64,000 nucleotides of DNA from Chloroflexaceae bacterium (lineage in GTDB: Bacteria > Chloroflexota > Chloroflexia > Chloroflexales > Chloroflexaceae): the NCBI GenBank assembly GCA_028282325.1, contig JANQID010000038.1, positions 1 through 64,000 of the forward strand. The letters are read 5' to 3'. This document shows positions 1-8,065 of this stretch, piece after piece. A program made the position numbers and the translations under genes. Numbering within the stretch: position 1 is the stretch's first letter; each line of letters starts with the position of its first letter. The notes beneath the pieces are model-generated. The model was not told where the DNA came from and ran no database searches. It saw only the letters and a program-made list of their open reading frames with translations.

Positions 1-290
1 GGAGGAATCTGCCGTGCGACTCACTGCCATGCAGTGCAGACCCCTCCGCTCCGTTCCGCTGCGCTCCACTGCGGTCGGGGTGACAATGTGCTTCGGTGCG
101 CGGCGCTTCGATGCAGGACCCCTCCACGGAGTTTACCCTGAGCGCAGCCGAAGGCGTCGGGGTGGCAATGCGGCGGCGCTGTGCTGCAACGCTCCGTAGC
201 GCACCACCATGTCATTCCGCACTGCACCTCCTTGTCATTCCGACCGCAGCGCAGCGGAATCGGGCCAGGCGGTCTCGTCGTAGCCTGATT
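1..290. repeat. dispersed low-complexity intergenic repeat fragments
   Basis: This stretch carries several broken, related modules rather than a gene. The motif gaggaatct, blocks of the form 'acccctcc...gtcggggtg(a/g)caatg' (about 100-150 and earlier around 50-90), and two copies of gtcattccg (near 212 and 233) recur. The second ends in a small palindromic unit around gcagcgcagcggaatc. The same vocabulary (cattccgagcgcagcgaggaatct, gggtgacattc) reappears at 4436-4510. Open frames here give Arg/Pro/Ser-rich junk and are not believed to be coding. Such sequences are common as dispersed intergenic repeats in some Chloroflexota and other genomes (inference from appearance). Confidence 0.55.
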
Positions 291-429
291 CGTCGGCGGC
301 CCACTCATCAAGGATCGTCGCCAGACGGAGTGCGCGCTCGCGTTCCAGTATTGCGGTCAGCCGTGCCTGATCTTCAAGCGGGAGCTGCCGGGCTTGAACA
401 AGGACGGTTTCCAATGTGACGGTTGCCAT
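235..429 (-). CDS. small antitoxin-like protein
   Basis: A 64-residue acidic/helical protein starting MATVTLETV. The N-terminal part (about residues 1-40, with LPLEDQARL) resembles the short antitoxin-like proteins encoded in front of PIN or RelE toxins in Chloroflexota and cyanobacteria. The start at 429 is preferred over an upstream in-frame ATG at 441 because GAGGTG lies just before it. No toxin gene follows on the same strand before the window edge. The last residues (DSAALRSE) and the stop are encoded by the dispersed repeat unit at 235-262, so the native C-terminus may have been replaced. The family is not recognised with certainty. Confidence 0.5.
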   Translation of the reverse strand: MATVTLETVLVQARQLPLEDQARLTAILERERALRLATILDEWAADESGYDETAWPDSAALRSE

Positions 430-475
430 TGGGCACCTCACTTTTTCTGAAACCCACAGGTTAATTGGCGCCTAT

Positions 476-2215
476 TTATCGTACCACCGGCCCACCCTTC
501 ACAACCACCCCCAGCAACTCGGCGATCTCGCTGCCGAGGCGCTGCAGGTCGGCGTCGATCTCCTCCAGCGGGCGCGGCGGGGTGTAGACGTAGAAGTGGC
601 GGGTGAAGGGGATCTCGTAGCCTACCTTCGTCTTCGCCTGATCGACCCAGGCGTCCGGTACGTGCGGCAACACCTCACGGGCAACGTACGCCGCCACGTC
701 TTCGGTCAGCGGCACGTTCTCGCTGTCGCGCAGGCTCGCGTCGGGCTTCGGGTTGCCCCGCCGGTCGGTCACCACCTGGCCCTGCTCGTCGCGCAGCGGG
801 CGCTCGACGGTGATCGCGCGGTAGCCGAAGGCCTCGTTGGCGAAGAGCCTGCTGTGCTCATTCGCCTCGAACGCCCCATAGAGGTGCACGATCCGCTCGA
901 TGTCGGCCTCGCCCAGCTCCTTGCGCTTGCTGCCCAGGCTCTTGCGCATCTTCTGGAAAAAGTCGATCGCGTTGATCAACTGGATCCGGCCCTCGCGCTC
1001 CGGCGCCTTCTTGTTCGTCAGCACCCAGATGTAGGTGGCGATCCCGGTGTTGTAGAACATATCGGTCGGCAGCGCGACGATCGCCTCCAGCCAGTCATTC
1101 TCGATAATCCAGCGCCGGATCTCGCTCTCGCCGCTGCCCGCCCCGCCGGTGAACAGCGGCGAGCCGTTCAGCACGATCGCGATCCGGCTGCCGCCGTCTT
1201 TCACCGGACGCATCTTGCTCAGCAGGTGCAGCAAAAAGAGCAGACTCCCGTCCGAGACTCGCGGCAGGCCGGGACCGAAGCGCCCGTCGTAGCCCCTGCG
1301 CTTATGCTCCGTGCGCACCGCATCCTCGACCCGCTTCCAATCGACGCCGAAGGGCGGATTCGAGAGCATATAGTCGAAGCGCTCCCCGGCGTGACCGTCG
1401 GCCGAGAGCGTATTGCCCTGCACGATCCGGCTCACGTCGTAGCCCTTGATCAGCATGTCCGCCTTGCAGATCGCGTAGCTCTCGTCATTCAACTCCTGAC
1501 CGAAGATACTCAGCGTCGCATCGGGGTTCAGCGCTTGCAGGCGCTCCTCTGCCACCGCCAGCATGCCGCCCGTACCGGCAGCCGGGTCGTAGATGCTACG
1601 GATCACGCCGGGCCGGCTCAGCACCTCATCATCGGCGTTGAACAGCAGGTTGACCATCAGCCGGATCACCTCGCGCGGCGTGAAATGTTCCCCGGCCGTC
1701 TCGTTCGACAATTCGGCGAAGCGGCGAATCAACTCCTCGAACATCAGGCCCATATCGGCGTTGGAGACCTTCGCCGGGCCGAGGTCGATGTTGGCGAAGC
1801 GGGTGACGATCTGGTAGAGCAGGTTGGCACCGTCGAGCTTGGCGAGTTGCTTCTCGAATTCGTAGCGCTCGAAGATGTCGCGCACATTGGGGCTGAAGCC
1901 GCCGACATAGTCGAGCAGATTGGCCTTCATCCCGTTGGCGTCGCCCAGCAGAGTCGGGAAGTCGAACTTTGAGGTGTTGTAGAACGACAGCCCGGACGCG
2001 CGGGTCAGGAAGATGCTGATGTCGTAGCCGGCATCCTTGCGCCGGGTATACGCATCGAGCACGGCCTGACGAGTCGGCGCGAGCACGCCGTCGAGGCGCC
2101 GCAGCAGCGTGAAGGGCAGAATGACCTTGCCGTAATCGGATTGCTTATAGTCGCCGCGCAACAGTTCGGCGACGGCCCAGATCAGGCCGGCATTGGCGGA
2201 GGGCGTCGTGGTCAT
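476..2215 (-). CDS. hsdM: type I restriction-modification system DNA methylase subunit
   Basis: This is an N6-adenine DNA methyltransferase subunit of a type I restriction-modification system, about 579 residues. An HsdM N-terminal helical domain (roughly residues 1-140, with [11 protein letters not shown]) precedes the N6_Mtase catalytic domain. That domain has AdoMet-binding motif [10 protein letters not shown], catalytic motif IV NPPFG, and the family signature [14 protein letters not shown]. The C-terminal EIPFTRHFY segment is typical and the protein looks complete. The start MTTTPSAN (2215) is chosen over a longer form because it follows GCAGGTG. hsdS and hsdR are not in the window; downstream toward position 1 lie only an antitoxin-like gene and repeats, so the partners are either beyond the edge or lost. 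It sits directly behind a tRNA-Arg gene, a usual site for mobile islands. Confidence 0.93.
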   Translation of the reverse strand: MTTTPSANAGLIWAVAELLRGDYKQSDYGKVILPFTLLRRLDGVLAPTRQAVLDAYTRRKDAGYDISIFLTRASGLSFYNTSKFDFPTLLGDANGMKANLLDYVGGFSPNVRDIFERYEFEKQLAKLDGANLLYQIVTRFANIDLGPAKVSNADMGLMFEELIRRFAELSNETAGEHFTPREVIRLMVNLLFNADDEVLSRPGVIRSIYDPAAGTGGMLAVAEERLQALNPDATLSIFGQELNDESYAICKADMLIKGYDVSRIVQGNTLSADGHAGERFDYMLSNPPFGVDWKRVEDAVRTEHKRRGYDGRFGPGLPRVSDGSLLFLLHLLSKMRPVKDGGSRIAIVLNGSPLFTGGAGSGESEIRRWIIENDWLEAIVALPTDMFYNTGIATYIWVLTNKKAPEREGRIQLINAIDFFQKMRKSLGSKRKELGEADIERIVHLYGAFEANEHSRLFANEAFGYRAITVERPLRDEQGQVVTDRRGNPKPDASLRDSENVPLTEDVAAYVAREVLPHVPDAWVDQAKTKVGYEIPFTRHFYVYTPPRPLEEIDADLQRLGSEIAELLGVVVKGGPVVR

Positions 2216-2301
2216 TGGTGCACCTGCAGGCAAGCTACTGGATCGTACGACCGAACCCACTCAGAGCCTGGCAGCAGAGAGCGGATTTTGCATTGCCTGA
2301 C

Positions 2302-2307
2302 ATTATA
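2302..2307 (-). promoter_or_regulatory. extended -10 element upstream of hsdM
   Basis: On the minus strand the sequence reads TGGTATAATG, an extended -10 box, located between the tRNA-Arg 3' end and hsdM. It would give a leader of roughly 80 nt. No convincing -35 is seen because that position falls in the tRNA 3' end. Confidence 0.4.
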
Positions 2308-2323
2308 CCACACGGTCGGAGTA

Positions 2324-2399
2324 TGGCGCCCCCGGACGGACTCGAACCGCCGACACGCGGTTTAGGAAACCGCTGCTCTATCCTCTGAGCTACGGGGGC
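2324..2399 (-). tRNA. tRNA-Arg (anticodon CCT)
   Basis: A complete 76-nt cloverleaf on the minus strand. The 7-bp acceptor stem is GCCCCCG/CGGGGGC (2393-2399 with 2328-2334). The D-arm is GCTCAGAGGATAGAGC. The anticodon stem GCGGT/ACCGC encloses the loop TTCCTAA, giving anticodon CCT, which reads AGG (Arg). The T-arm is GGCGGTTCGAGTCCGTC. The discriminator is G and the 3' CCA is encoded (2324-2326). Confidence 0.96.
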
Positions 2400-2461
2400 A
2401 TGCGCAGCAAGTCTACCATAGGCGCAATCGCGACGCAAGAGATACGGCCATACGATCCATC

Positions 2462-2500
2462 AAAAAACGGGGGCGCATCAATGATGAACGCGCCCCCGTT
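2462..2500 (-). terminator. rho-independent terminator of bioY
   Basis: Read on the minus strand, an 11-bp G+C-rich stem (arms 2466-2476 and 2490-2500, core GCGCCCCCGT) with a 13-nt loop is followed immediately by a run of T (plus-strand A run 2462-2467). It lies about 45 nt after the bioY stop codon. Confidence 0.85.
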
Positions 2501-2543
2501 CGCCGTTCAAGTCTTAAAAACCGTCAGGTCGAATATACCCGCA

Positions 2544-3143
2544 TCAGCGCTTGCCGAGCAACAACCAGCCGCCGGGCAGCGCCACGCCCGCCAGCGCGAT
2601 CTTGATGATGTCGCCGACAACAAACGGCAGCAAGCCGTTCGCGACCGCCGCAGTCAGACCGATATGCAGCGCCAGCCAGCTCACGCCCAGCGTGTAGATC
2701 ACCACACTGCCCAGCGCCATCGACGCAACCATCGTCCCTACCCGCCGATCCCAGCCGCGCTCGGCCAGCCAGCCCACCAGCAACGCCGTCAACGGGAACG
2801 CCGCCAGGTATCCGGCCGTCGCGCCGTACAACACCGCCACCCCTGAATTGCCGCCCGCAAAGAACGGCAGACCAACCGCGCCAAGCAACAGGTACAACAG
2901 CATCGACAGCAAGCCTTGTCGTGAACCAAGCAGGCTGCCCACCAGCAACACGCCCAGCGTCTGGCCAGTGATCGGAACCGGCGTAAAGGGCAAGGGAATG
3001 CGAATCTGCGCGCTGAGCGCAACAAACAGACTGCCGCCGACAATCAACAATGCATTCGCGAGCCAGTGGTTGGCCAGGAAGCCGCTGCGCGGCATCAACC
3101 GCTGGGCGAGCGTTCCCGGTACGGCGCTTGTAACCAGAGTCAT
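2544..3143 (-). CDS. bioY: biotin transporter BioY
   Basis: This is an integral membrane S-component for biotin uptake (BioY family), 199 residues, which is the usual length. Six hydrophobic segments are visible. The signature region IPLPFTPVPITGQTLGVLLVG (about residues 50-70) marks the family, as do the glycine-rich turns GSRQG and FAGGNSG. The start is supported by AAGGAG 8 nt upstream. No energy-coupling ATPase genes (ecfA, ecfT or bioM/bioN) are nearby, so it either works alone, as shown for some BioY proteins, or uses a shared ECF module elsewhere. nurA lies 58 nt upstream on the same strand. A strong terminator follows. No biotin-repressor operator or riboswitch was recognised in front. 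Confidence 0.93.
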   Translation of the reverse strand: MTLVTSAVPGTLAQRLMPRSGFLANHWLANALLIVGGSLFVALSAQIRIPLPFTPVPITGQTLGVLLVGSLLGSRQGLLSMLLYLLLGAVGLPFFAGGNSGVAVLYGATAGYLAAFPLTALLVGWLAERGWDRRVGTMVASMALGSVVIYTLGVSWLALHIGLTAAVANGLLPFVVGDIIKIALAGVALPGGWLLLGKR

Positions 3144-3201
3144 CGATTACTCCTTTTTCAATCCTCCAAAACGATCCGACGCGAAACTCTATGGCAAACG
3201 A

Positions 3202-4338
3202 TTAGCGCGGTGTGCGATACGGACCCAGATAGCGCTGAACCGTGGGCAAATCAAACTCATGCTGGAGCCGGGTGCGTGCGCCTTCGGCGGTCGCGGTCAA
3301 CGCCCGCCCAAGCTGGCGGCAGATAGCGTCGGCCAGAAATTGCGGCAACGGCTCTTGCAGCGCATTCACACGCAGCGCGCTACGAAACGTCGCCAGCACG
3401 GCGCCGAGCGGCTCGCGCGCGATCAACGCGGCGGGCAATTCGATTCGATAGGCCGGGCTCACTGCGTCCGGGCGATAGTAGATAACGTACAACTGCCCAT
3501 ATCCATGCTCAATCGCGGCGCGCCGGGCGCGAAAATCTTCGAGAACCGGGCTGCGATATCCGGTCAGCAAATGCGGGCGATCCTTGCGGATCAGCGGCGT
3601 CGGCAAGGCGTATTCGCCCGGATTCAACACGCTGCTCCAGAGCGTTCGATCGGTGATGGCGCCGCTCAGGTGCGGGGCCATCGCCTGCACGTCGCTCGTG
3701 GCGGCGGCCAGCTTGGGATGGGCGATGACGCGCCGCGACTCCAGCACGACGCGCCAATCTTCGTCGGTGAAGAGCGCCTCGATCAACGGGCGAAACTCAT
3801 TCCACCACGCCGGCGGATGTTCGTCGCGATGATCCTGGGCGTAACGCACCAGCAGGCGATTAATCTCTAGCAGCATTGAGTAGAACGAACCATCGAGCAC
3901 AAACAACCCGTTGCCGGTAGCCCGAATGCGCCGCGCCAGCAGGCGGATTTCCAGCATGCCGCGCAAGCCGCCGAGAATGGCATCCAGCTCTTCGACGGGC
4001 GGCAACAATTTTACCAGAGCTTCCTGATCGGTCAAGGCGTCGTGCTCCACGGCGGCGGCAGCGATGGCGGCGAACGTCGCCCCGGCGGCGGGCACGGTGG
4101 CGTGCGAGCCATCAACCGCGCACAGACGGCGAACGACGCCCTCCGGCGCGGGGCGAATGCGCCGGTCGAGACGGGCGCGCAAACCTTCACGCTCGTTTTC
4201 GAGGCGATAGAGCGTTCCCCGGCAAGCCTCGGCGCACTCGGAGATCGCGGCCAGTACCGCTGCCGGCAGTGCGGCTGCGCCGAGTTCGGCGGTTGATGGA
4301 ACGACGGATTGGGCAATCTGACGATCGTGATCGCTCAT
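3202..4338 (-). CDS. nurA: NurA-type nuclease domain protein
   Basis: A 378-residue protein with the NurA fold. The signature acidic motif AVDGS (about residue 73) and the second LDGSFY motif (about residue 147) are the metal-binding positions of this 5'-3' nuclease family. NurA works with the hexameric HerA helicase in end resection in archaea and some bacteria (Deinococcus-Thermus, Chloroflexota). An N-terminal helical stretch (residues 20-65) precedes the domain, and the C-terminal half carries conserved RSPV and YY-x-RPD segments. The predicted start ATG lacks a clear ribosome-binding site. herA is not in this window. A role in double-strand-break repair follows from the family. Confidence 0.85.
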   Translation of the reverse strand: MSDHDRQIAQSVVPSTAELGAAALPAAVLAAISECAEACRGTLYRLENEREGLRARLDRRIRPAPEGVVRRLCAVDGSHATVPAAGATFAAIAAAAVEHDALTDQEALVKLLPPVEELDAILGGLRGMLEIRLLARRIRATGNGLFVLDGSFYSMLLEINRLLVRYAQDHRDEHPPAWWNEFRPLIEALFTDEDWRVVLESRRVIAHPKLAAATSDVQAMAPHLSGAITDRTLWSSVLNPGEYALPTPLIRKDRPHLLTGYRSPVLEDFRARRAAIEHGYGQLYVIYYRPDAVSPAYRIELPAALIAREPLGAVLATFRSALRVNALQEPLPQFLADAICRQLGRALTATAEGARTRLQHEFDLPTVQRYLGPYRTPR

Positions 4339-4408
4339 CGAGATTTCTGTCCGAACTACCTACGCCTGCTTATCGTAATCGCTACGCCGGGCGGGTGAAA
4401 CCAACCAT

Positions 4409-4526
4409 GGTGTAGTGGTTCAACTGCGAATGGTGTGCCATTCCGAGCGCAGCGAGGAATCTCGACCGGGACCCTTTGCTTCGCCTACAGCTTCGCTCAG
4501 GGTGACATTCGGAACTGAGCCACCAT
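4409..4526. mobile_element. small repeat element with candidate terminal repeats and 9-bp flanking duplication
   Basis: A non-coding unit between nurA and the translin gene. The nonamer ACCAACCAT occurs directly on both sides (4400-4408 and 4527-4535), as expected of a target duplication. Just inside lie imperfect inverted 20-mers (4413-4432 and 4506-4525) matching at 15 of 20 positions when one is reverse-complemented. The core 4436-4510 contains the dispersed motifs cattccgagcgcagcgagg and gggtgacattc, shared with the left edge. This looks like a miniature non-autonomous element or a repeat unit inserted by one; no transposase is present. Confidence 0.5.
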
Positions 4527-4550
4527 ACCAACCATAGAATATGGCCAGAC

Positions 4551-5192
4551 CTAACTTTTGACCTGACCGGTGATACGATCCTCGAAAGCGGCAAGCGCCG
4601 CCGTAAGCTGCTCCTGGCGCAACGCGGAGGTAAGATCGCCGCGCGTGCGTTCCAACACACTACGCAACGCATCGGTCGCCCGGCGCAAACCGCCCGTGAT
4701 CGCATCGGGATAATCAACCGTAATCAACTGGCTATACACATCATCCATCACGTTGAGCAACTGCTCGCCATGTTGCACCTCGCCGCGACGCAATCCATCG
4801 AGGATTGCCCGACGCAATTCGCTCGCAGCTTCCGCCAGGCCGTTTAAATACGCCGCCGGCTCGATCATAAGCTGTTCCGCCGTCGGCGGCGTCTCACCGG
4901 ACAGAAACGCCAGAACGAGCGCCGCTTCCGCATACTCCTTCAGCGCATCCTGGGTATAACCAGCATAGCGCAAGCCAGGATAACCAGCTACAGCGTCACG
5001 TAGATTCGCCACCGTCTGCGCTGCTTCGCCCAACAGCCGTCCCGCTTCGGCAAACTCAGCGCGATGCGCGGCGCGGATCGAGTTGGCGCACTGACGAACC
5101 AGCATCCGCGACAAGGTCAGAGCTTGCTCGCGTGCAACATGGCTGGCTTCAATTTGCGCGACGCAGGCAGAAACTAATGTATCAATCGTCAT
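4551..5192 (-). CDS. translin/TRAX family protein
   Basis: A 213-residue, almost entirely alpha-helical protein matching the translin superfamily in length and layout. It has the conserved acidic pair in the segment KEYAEAALVLAFLSG (about residues 85-100). It also has the YLNGLAEAASELRR segment (about 117-130), equivalent to the Y-L-x-G-x-A-D-x-x-x-E-L region of eukaryotic translin and TRAX, and DVYSQLITVDYPDAITGGLRR near 150-170, which matches the family's YP-DA-T-GLRRK motif. In eukaryotes translin/TRAX forms an RNA-binding ring (C3PO) with RNase activity; bacterial members are scarce and little studied. The acidic residues of the TRAX site appear kept (E/E and E for D), so activity is possible but unproven. 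The start is supported by AAGGAG. It is transcribed divergently from the PIG-L gene. Confidence 0.8.
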   Translation of the reverse strand: MTIDTLVSACVAQIEASHVAREQALTLSRMLVRQCANSIRAAHRAEFAEAGRLLGEAAQTVANLRDAVAGYPGLRYAGYTQDALKEYAEAALVLAFLSGETPPTAEQLMIEPAAYLNGLAEAASELRRAILDGLRRGEVQHGEQLLNVMDDVYSQLITVDYPDAITGGLRRATDALRSVLERTRGDLTSALRQEQLTAALAAFEDRITGQVKS

Positions 5193-5282
5193 AGTCGACT
5201 CCTTGCCTGAACTGGGATGCCGCTCTTATTATACACGCATCCAACTGGACAAACATGCATATACTTCGGTACACTATACCCT

Positions 5283-6029
5283 ATGGAAGAGCACATCACA
5301 TCAAATAATGAACCGTTTCGCATTCTGGTCATCGCCGCCCACCCCGACGACATCGAGTTCGGCGTCGCCGGAAGCGTCGCCCGTTGGGCCGCCGAAGGGG
5401 CGCATGTCACCTATTGCATTATCACCGACGGCTCGGCCGGCAGCAACGAGCCGGATGTTGACCTGGTCGAATTGGTACGGCGCCGCCAGGAGGAACAACG
5501 CGCCGCCGCCGCCGTCGTCGGCGTACACGATGTTCGTTTTCTGGGCTATACCGATGGCGTGTTACAGCCGACGCTGGAGTTGCGCCGTGCATTGACTCAA
5601 CTTATCCGCGAAACTCGCCCATACCGGGTAGTCTGCCAGGATCCAACTACTTATTACGTCGGCGATGGGTATATCAATCACCCCGACCACCGCGCCGCCG
5701 GTGAAGCCGCGCTGTATGCGGTCTTTCCCAGCGCGGAGACGCGCCCCATCTTCTCCGATTTGCCGATGGAAGGCTTTGCGCCCCACCACGTCTCGGAGGT
5801 GTATTTGACGCTGGCGCCGGACGCATCCAACCTCGTTGTTGACATCAGCGACACGATGGAACGCAAGATCGAGGCGCTGCTCTGTCACCGGTCGCAGCTT
5901 GGCCCAGAAGTCGCCGACTGGATTCGCGAATGGGCGACGGAGATCGGCAAGCCCGCCGGCTACACGTACGGCGAAGCGTTTCGTATTATGCGACTCACGC
6001 GCAATCGGGAAGGACAAGCGGAACAATAG
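5283..6029 (+). CDS. PIG-L/LmbE family deacetylase
   Basis: A 248-residue Zn-dependent N-acetylglucosaminyl deacetylase-fold protein. The N-terminal metal motif AAHPDDIEFG (H-P-D-D, about residues 18-27) and the later YINHPDHR histidine (about residue 144) are the catalytic and zinc-binding positions of the family. Substrates in this family range from GlcNAc-PI and mycothiol or bacillithiol precursors to secondary metabolites, so the substrate here is unknown. The start MEEHITS (5283) is preferred over an upstream frame opening because homologues begin shortly before the HPDD motif. A cytoplasmic location is likely, as there is no signal peptide. It is divergent from the translin gene, with a 90-nt spacer. 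Confidence 0.9.
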   Translation: MEEHITSNNEPFRILVIAAHPDDIEFGVAGSVARWAAEGAHVTYCIITDGSAGSNEPDVDLVELVRRRQEEQRAAAAVVGVHDVRFLGYTDGVLQPTLELRRALTQLIRETRPYRVVCQDPTTYYVGDGYINHPDHRAAGEAALYAVFPSAETRPIFSDLPMEGFAPHHVSEVYLTLAPDASNLVVDISDTMERKIEALLCHRSQLGPEVADWIREWATEIGKPAGYTYGEAFRIMRLTRNREGQAEQ

Positions 6030-6083
6030 CCGATAGCGCTGCGATGGTGAAACCTTTTCCGCCAGCGTAACGTCTCATCTGCT

Positions 6084-6761
6084 ATGAAACTCATCCTGAT
6101 TATTGAAGACGAAGCCGAGATCGCGGGCTATTTACGCCGTGGTCTCACGCTGGAAGGCTACGAGGTGAGCGTCGCCGAAGACGGTCCGGCGGGATTGGCG
6201 GCCGCACGCGAAACCCCGCCCGATCTTATCGTGCTCGACTTGATGCTGCCCGGTATGGACGGCCTCGAGGTTGCACGCCGCCTGCGCAGCGTATCGGATG
6301 TTCCCATTATTATCCTCACTGCTCGCGACGCCGTGCAAGATCGGGTGACCGGACTGGAGAGCGGCGCCGATGACTACCTGGTTAAACCCTTCGCGTTCGA
6401 GGAGCTGCTGGCGCGGATTCGTGTGCAACTCCGCCGTCGTCAATCCGACCGGCAGAACGATGTGCTCCGCTATGACAATTTAACGATGGATACCGCCGCG
6501 CACGATGTACGAATCGGCGACCGGCGCGTCGAACTGACGGCGAAAGAATACGAACTGCTGGAATTGTTTATGCGCCACCCTCAGCAAGTGTTGACCCGCG
6601 AGACGATCTACGATCGCGTCTGGGGATACGACTTTGGCGGCGAAAGCAACATCATCGAAGTCTATGTCCGCTACCTACGCCAGAAACTCGAAGCCAACCA
6701 CGAATCGCGCCTGATCCACACCGTGCGCGGGGTTGGCTACATCCTCCGCGAGAACGAATAG
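6084..6761 (+). CDS. OmpR/PhoB-family response regulator
   Basis: A 225-residue two-domain DNA-binding regulator. The receiver domain (residues 3-115) has the acidic pocket EDE at residues 8-10, the phospho-acceptor Asp in [12 protein letters not shown] (about residue 52), a conserved Thr in ILTAR, and the Lys in LVKPF. The C-terminal winged helix (about 128-222) contains [12 protein letters not shown] and the recognition-helix region [13 protein letters not shown]. It is an intact canonical regulator. The next gene, 230 nt downstream on the same strand, is not a histidine kinase but a degenerate cyclase-like membrane protein, so the cognate kinase is not visible here. Confidence 0.95.
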   Translation: MKLILIIEDEAEIAGYLRRGLTLEGYEVSVAEDGPAGLAAARETPPDLIVLDLMLPGMDGLEVARRLRSVSDVPIIILTARDAVQDRVTGLESGADDYLVKPFAFEELLARIRVQLRRRQSDRQNDVLRYDNLTMDTAAHDVRIGDRRVELTAKEYELLELFMRHPQQVLTRETIYDRVWGYDFGGESNIIEVYVRYLRQKLEANHESRLIHTVRGVGYILRENE

Positions 6762-6993
6762 TCATTACATTTCTGTCACCACTCCGTAATCTACGCAGCT
6801 CAATACACACACCCTCCCTGTGCTATTCTCGTGAGTCCAAACAACTACGCTCAATCACCTGGAAACCACATGGGGGACGATGCAGCAAGTGCGACATTGC
6901 AAAGATCGCGCTTTGCCACCGACTCACTGTGACCAGGCGGCGCTGTCTTAGCCAATTTGCGACAACATACGAGACTGAGCACCGAGAAACCTC

Positions 6994-7920
6994 ATGCGCT
7001 TGTTTAATCATACTCGCTGGCCCCAATACTGGCGTTCATTCGTTGTAGTTCTGCTCTTTGCTCCCATCATGATCTTATTAACAATTTATCTTCCCCAAGC
7101 GCTCATTCCGGCTTTGTTGGCGCTGGTTATCTTTCTCATCTGGGAGCGTTGGCACGTCGAGCAATCGATGCAGCGCCTGGCCAACCAGATCGCCAGAGGC
7201 GAACTCAGCGACAAACTCGAAGTTCGATCTGGGGCCTGGGGAATATTGTGCCATGCGGTCAACGGCTTACTGCAACGCCAGCGTCTGCAGCAGCGGGCGC
7301 TCAGCCTCGGATCTACGCTTTCACCAACAGCCCTGGCAAAGCTCTCCAATACCCCACAGGTTGCCGACGGGATACAGCGCACATTGACGGTATTAGTCGC
7401 GGGTTATGCGCAAGGAATGCCGTACGGTAAAGATCCTGACGCTGATCAGCTTGCAGCGCTGCGGGCATTAACCGAAACGGCCTGGCGACAAACCGGAGAT
7501 CATACCGCGCTTCTGAAGCATGTCGGAAATACGATTATGCTCGTCTTTGGCCTCTTTGAAGAACATACGGCATCAACAACACTCCAACAGGCGCTTCAGT
7601 CAGCCCAGGCCCTACGTGACACCTGGAACGACCATGCCCCTCATATCCCCCTCGCATTGAGCCTGGCAAGCGGCCCGGCACTCGCAACGCGGCTTCCTGG
7701 CGTCGGGTATACGGCCATTGGCGCGCCGATTGATCAAGCGCTGCGTCTCCAGCAATTGGCGTCGCAATGTCCGGAGTATGCACTACTGTGCAGCGAAGAC
7801 GCCTATATTACCTTACGCCACATCAAAACTGCCCGCTGGCTTCCAACCGATCTTCGTCTTATCCAGCCGGATCGACCACCGCAAATCGTTTACGCCCTCG
7901 ATTTCTTAAACTCCCGTTAA
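6994..7920 (+). CDS. membrane protein with degenerate class III cyclase-like domain
   Basis: A 308-residue protein. The N-terminus has two adjacent hydrophobic segments (about residues 13-50). A HAMP-like stretch follows (QRLANQIARGELSDKL, about 57-85). The C-terminal region (about 120-305) then follows the outline of adenylate/guanylate cyclase domains. TLTVLVAGYAQG stands where vtvLFaDirGfT is expected, LLKHVGNTIMLVFG where GDavmavFG is expected, and GVGYTAIGAPIDQALRLQ where the YTviGdtVNlAaRL element is expected. Both metal-binding aspartates are replaced (Gly and Asn), so catalysis is unlikely. It may be a nucleotide sensor or a regulatory remnant. It follows an OmpR-type regulator, in the place normally used by a sensor kinase. 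Confidence 0.6.
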   Translation: MRLFNHTRWPQYWRSFVVVLLFAPIMILLTIYLPQALIPALLALVIFLIWERWHVEQSMQRLANQIARGELSDKLEVRSGAWGILCHAVNGLLQRQRLQQRALSLGSTLSPTALAKLSNTPQVADGIQRTLTVLVAGYAQGMPYGKDPDADQLAALRALTETAWRQTGDHTALLKHVGNTIMLVFGLFEEHTASTTLQQALQSAQALRDTWNDHAPHIPLALSLASGPALATRLPGVGYTAIGAPIDQALRLQQLASQCPEYALLCSEDAYITLRHIKTARWLPTDLRLIQPDRPPQIVYALDFLNSR

Positions 7921-7975
7921 ATATCAAAATCCTTTCATTCGGCAATAGAAAGCGTTACAGAGCGATCTGAAACCC

Positions 7976-8004
7976 TTGCTTTTTGAATATGAAGGGCGTA
8001 TAAT
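7976..8004 (+). promoter_or_regulatory. sigma-70 promoter of rpsA-like gene
   Basis: TTGCTT (7976-7981) and TATAAT (7999-8004) are separated by exactly 17 nt. Transcription would start near 8011, giving a leader of about 55 nt that ends with the ribosome-binding purine tract GAGAGAGGGG before the ATG at 8066. Confidence 0.8.
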
Positions 8005-8065
8005 GACCACAATCCGAAAGAGAACGCCAGGATATCCCCTCGGATTCCGAATCTGAGAGAGGGGC

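Noticed and set aside
1-290. CRISPR-like repetition at the left edge
   Set aside because: Repeated words are unevenly spaced and degenerate, without constant repeat length or unique spacers.
96-419. 107-codon plus-strand frame at the left edge
   Set aside because: It runs through the dispersed repeats and antisense to the antitoxin-like gene; Arg/Pro/Ser-rich composition indicates non-coding repeat.
416-1972. 518-codon open frame on the plus strand opposite hsdM
   Set aside because: It is the antisense of a clearly recognisable methylase gene and its translation is Arg/Ala/His-rich with no family features; high G+C third positions keep the frame open.
3144-3201. possible biotin operator or riboswitch upstream of bioY
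   Set aside because: The 58-nt gap contains only the ribosome-binding site; no BirA/BioR palindrome was seen.
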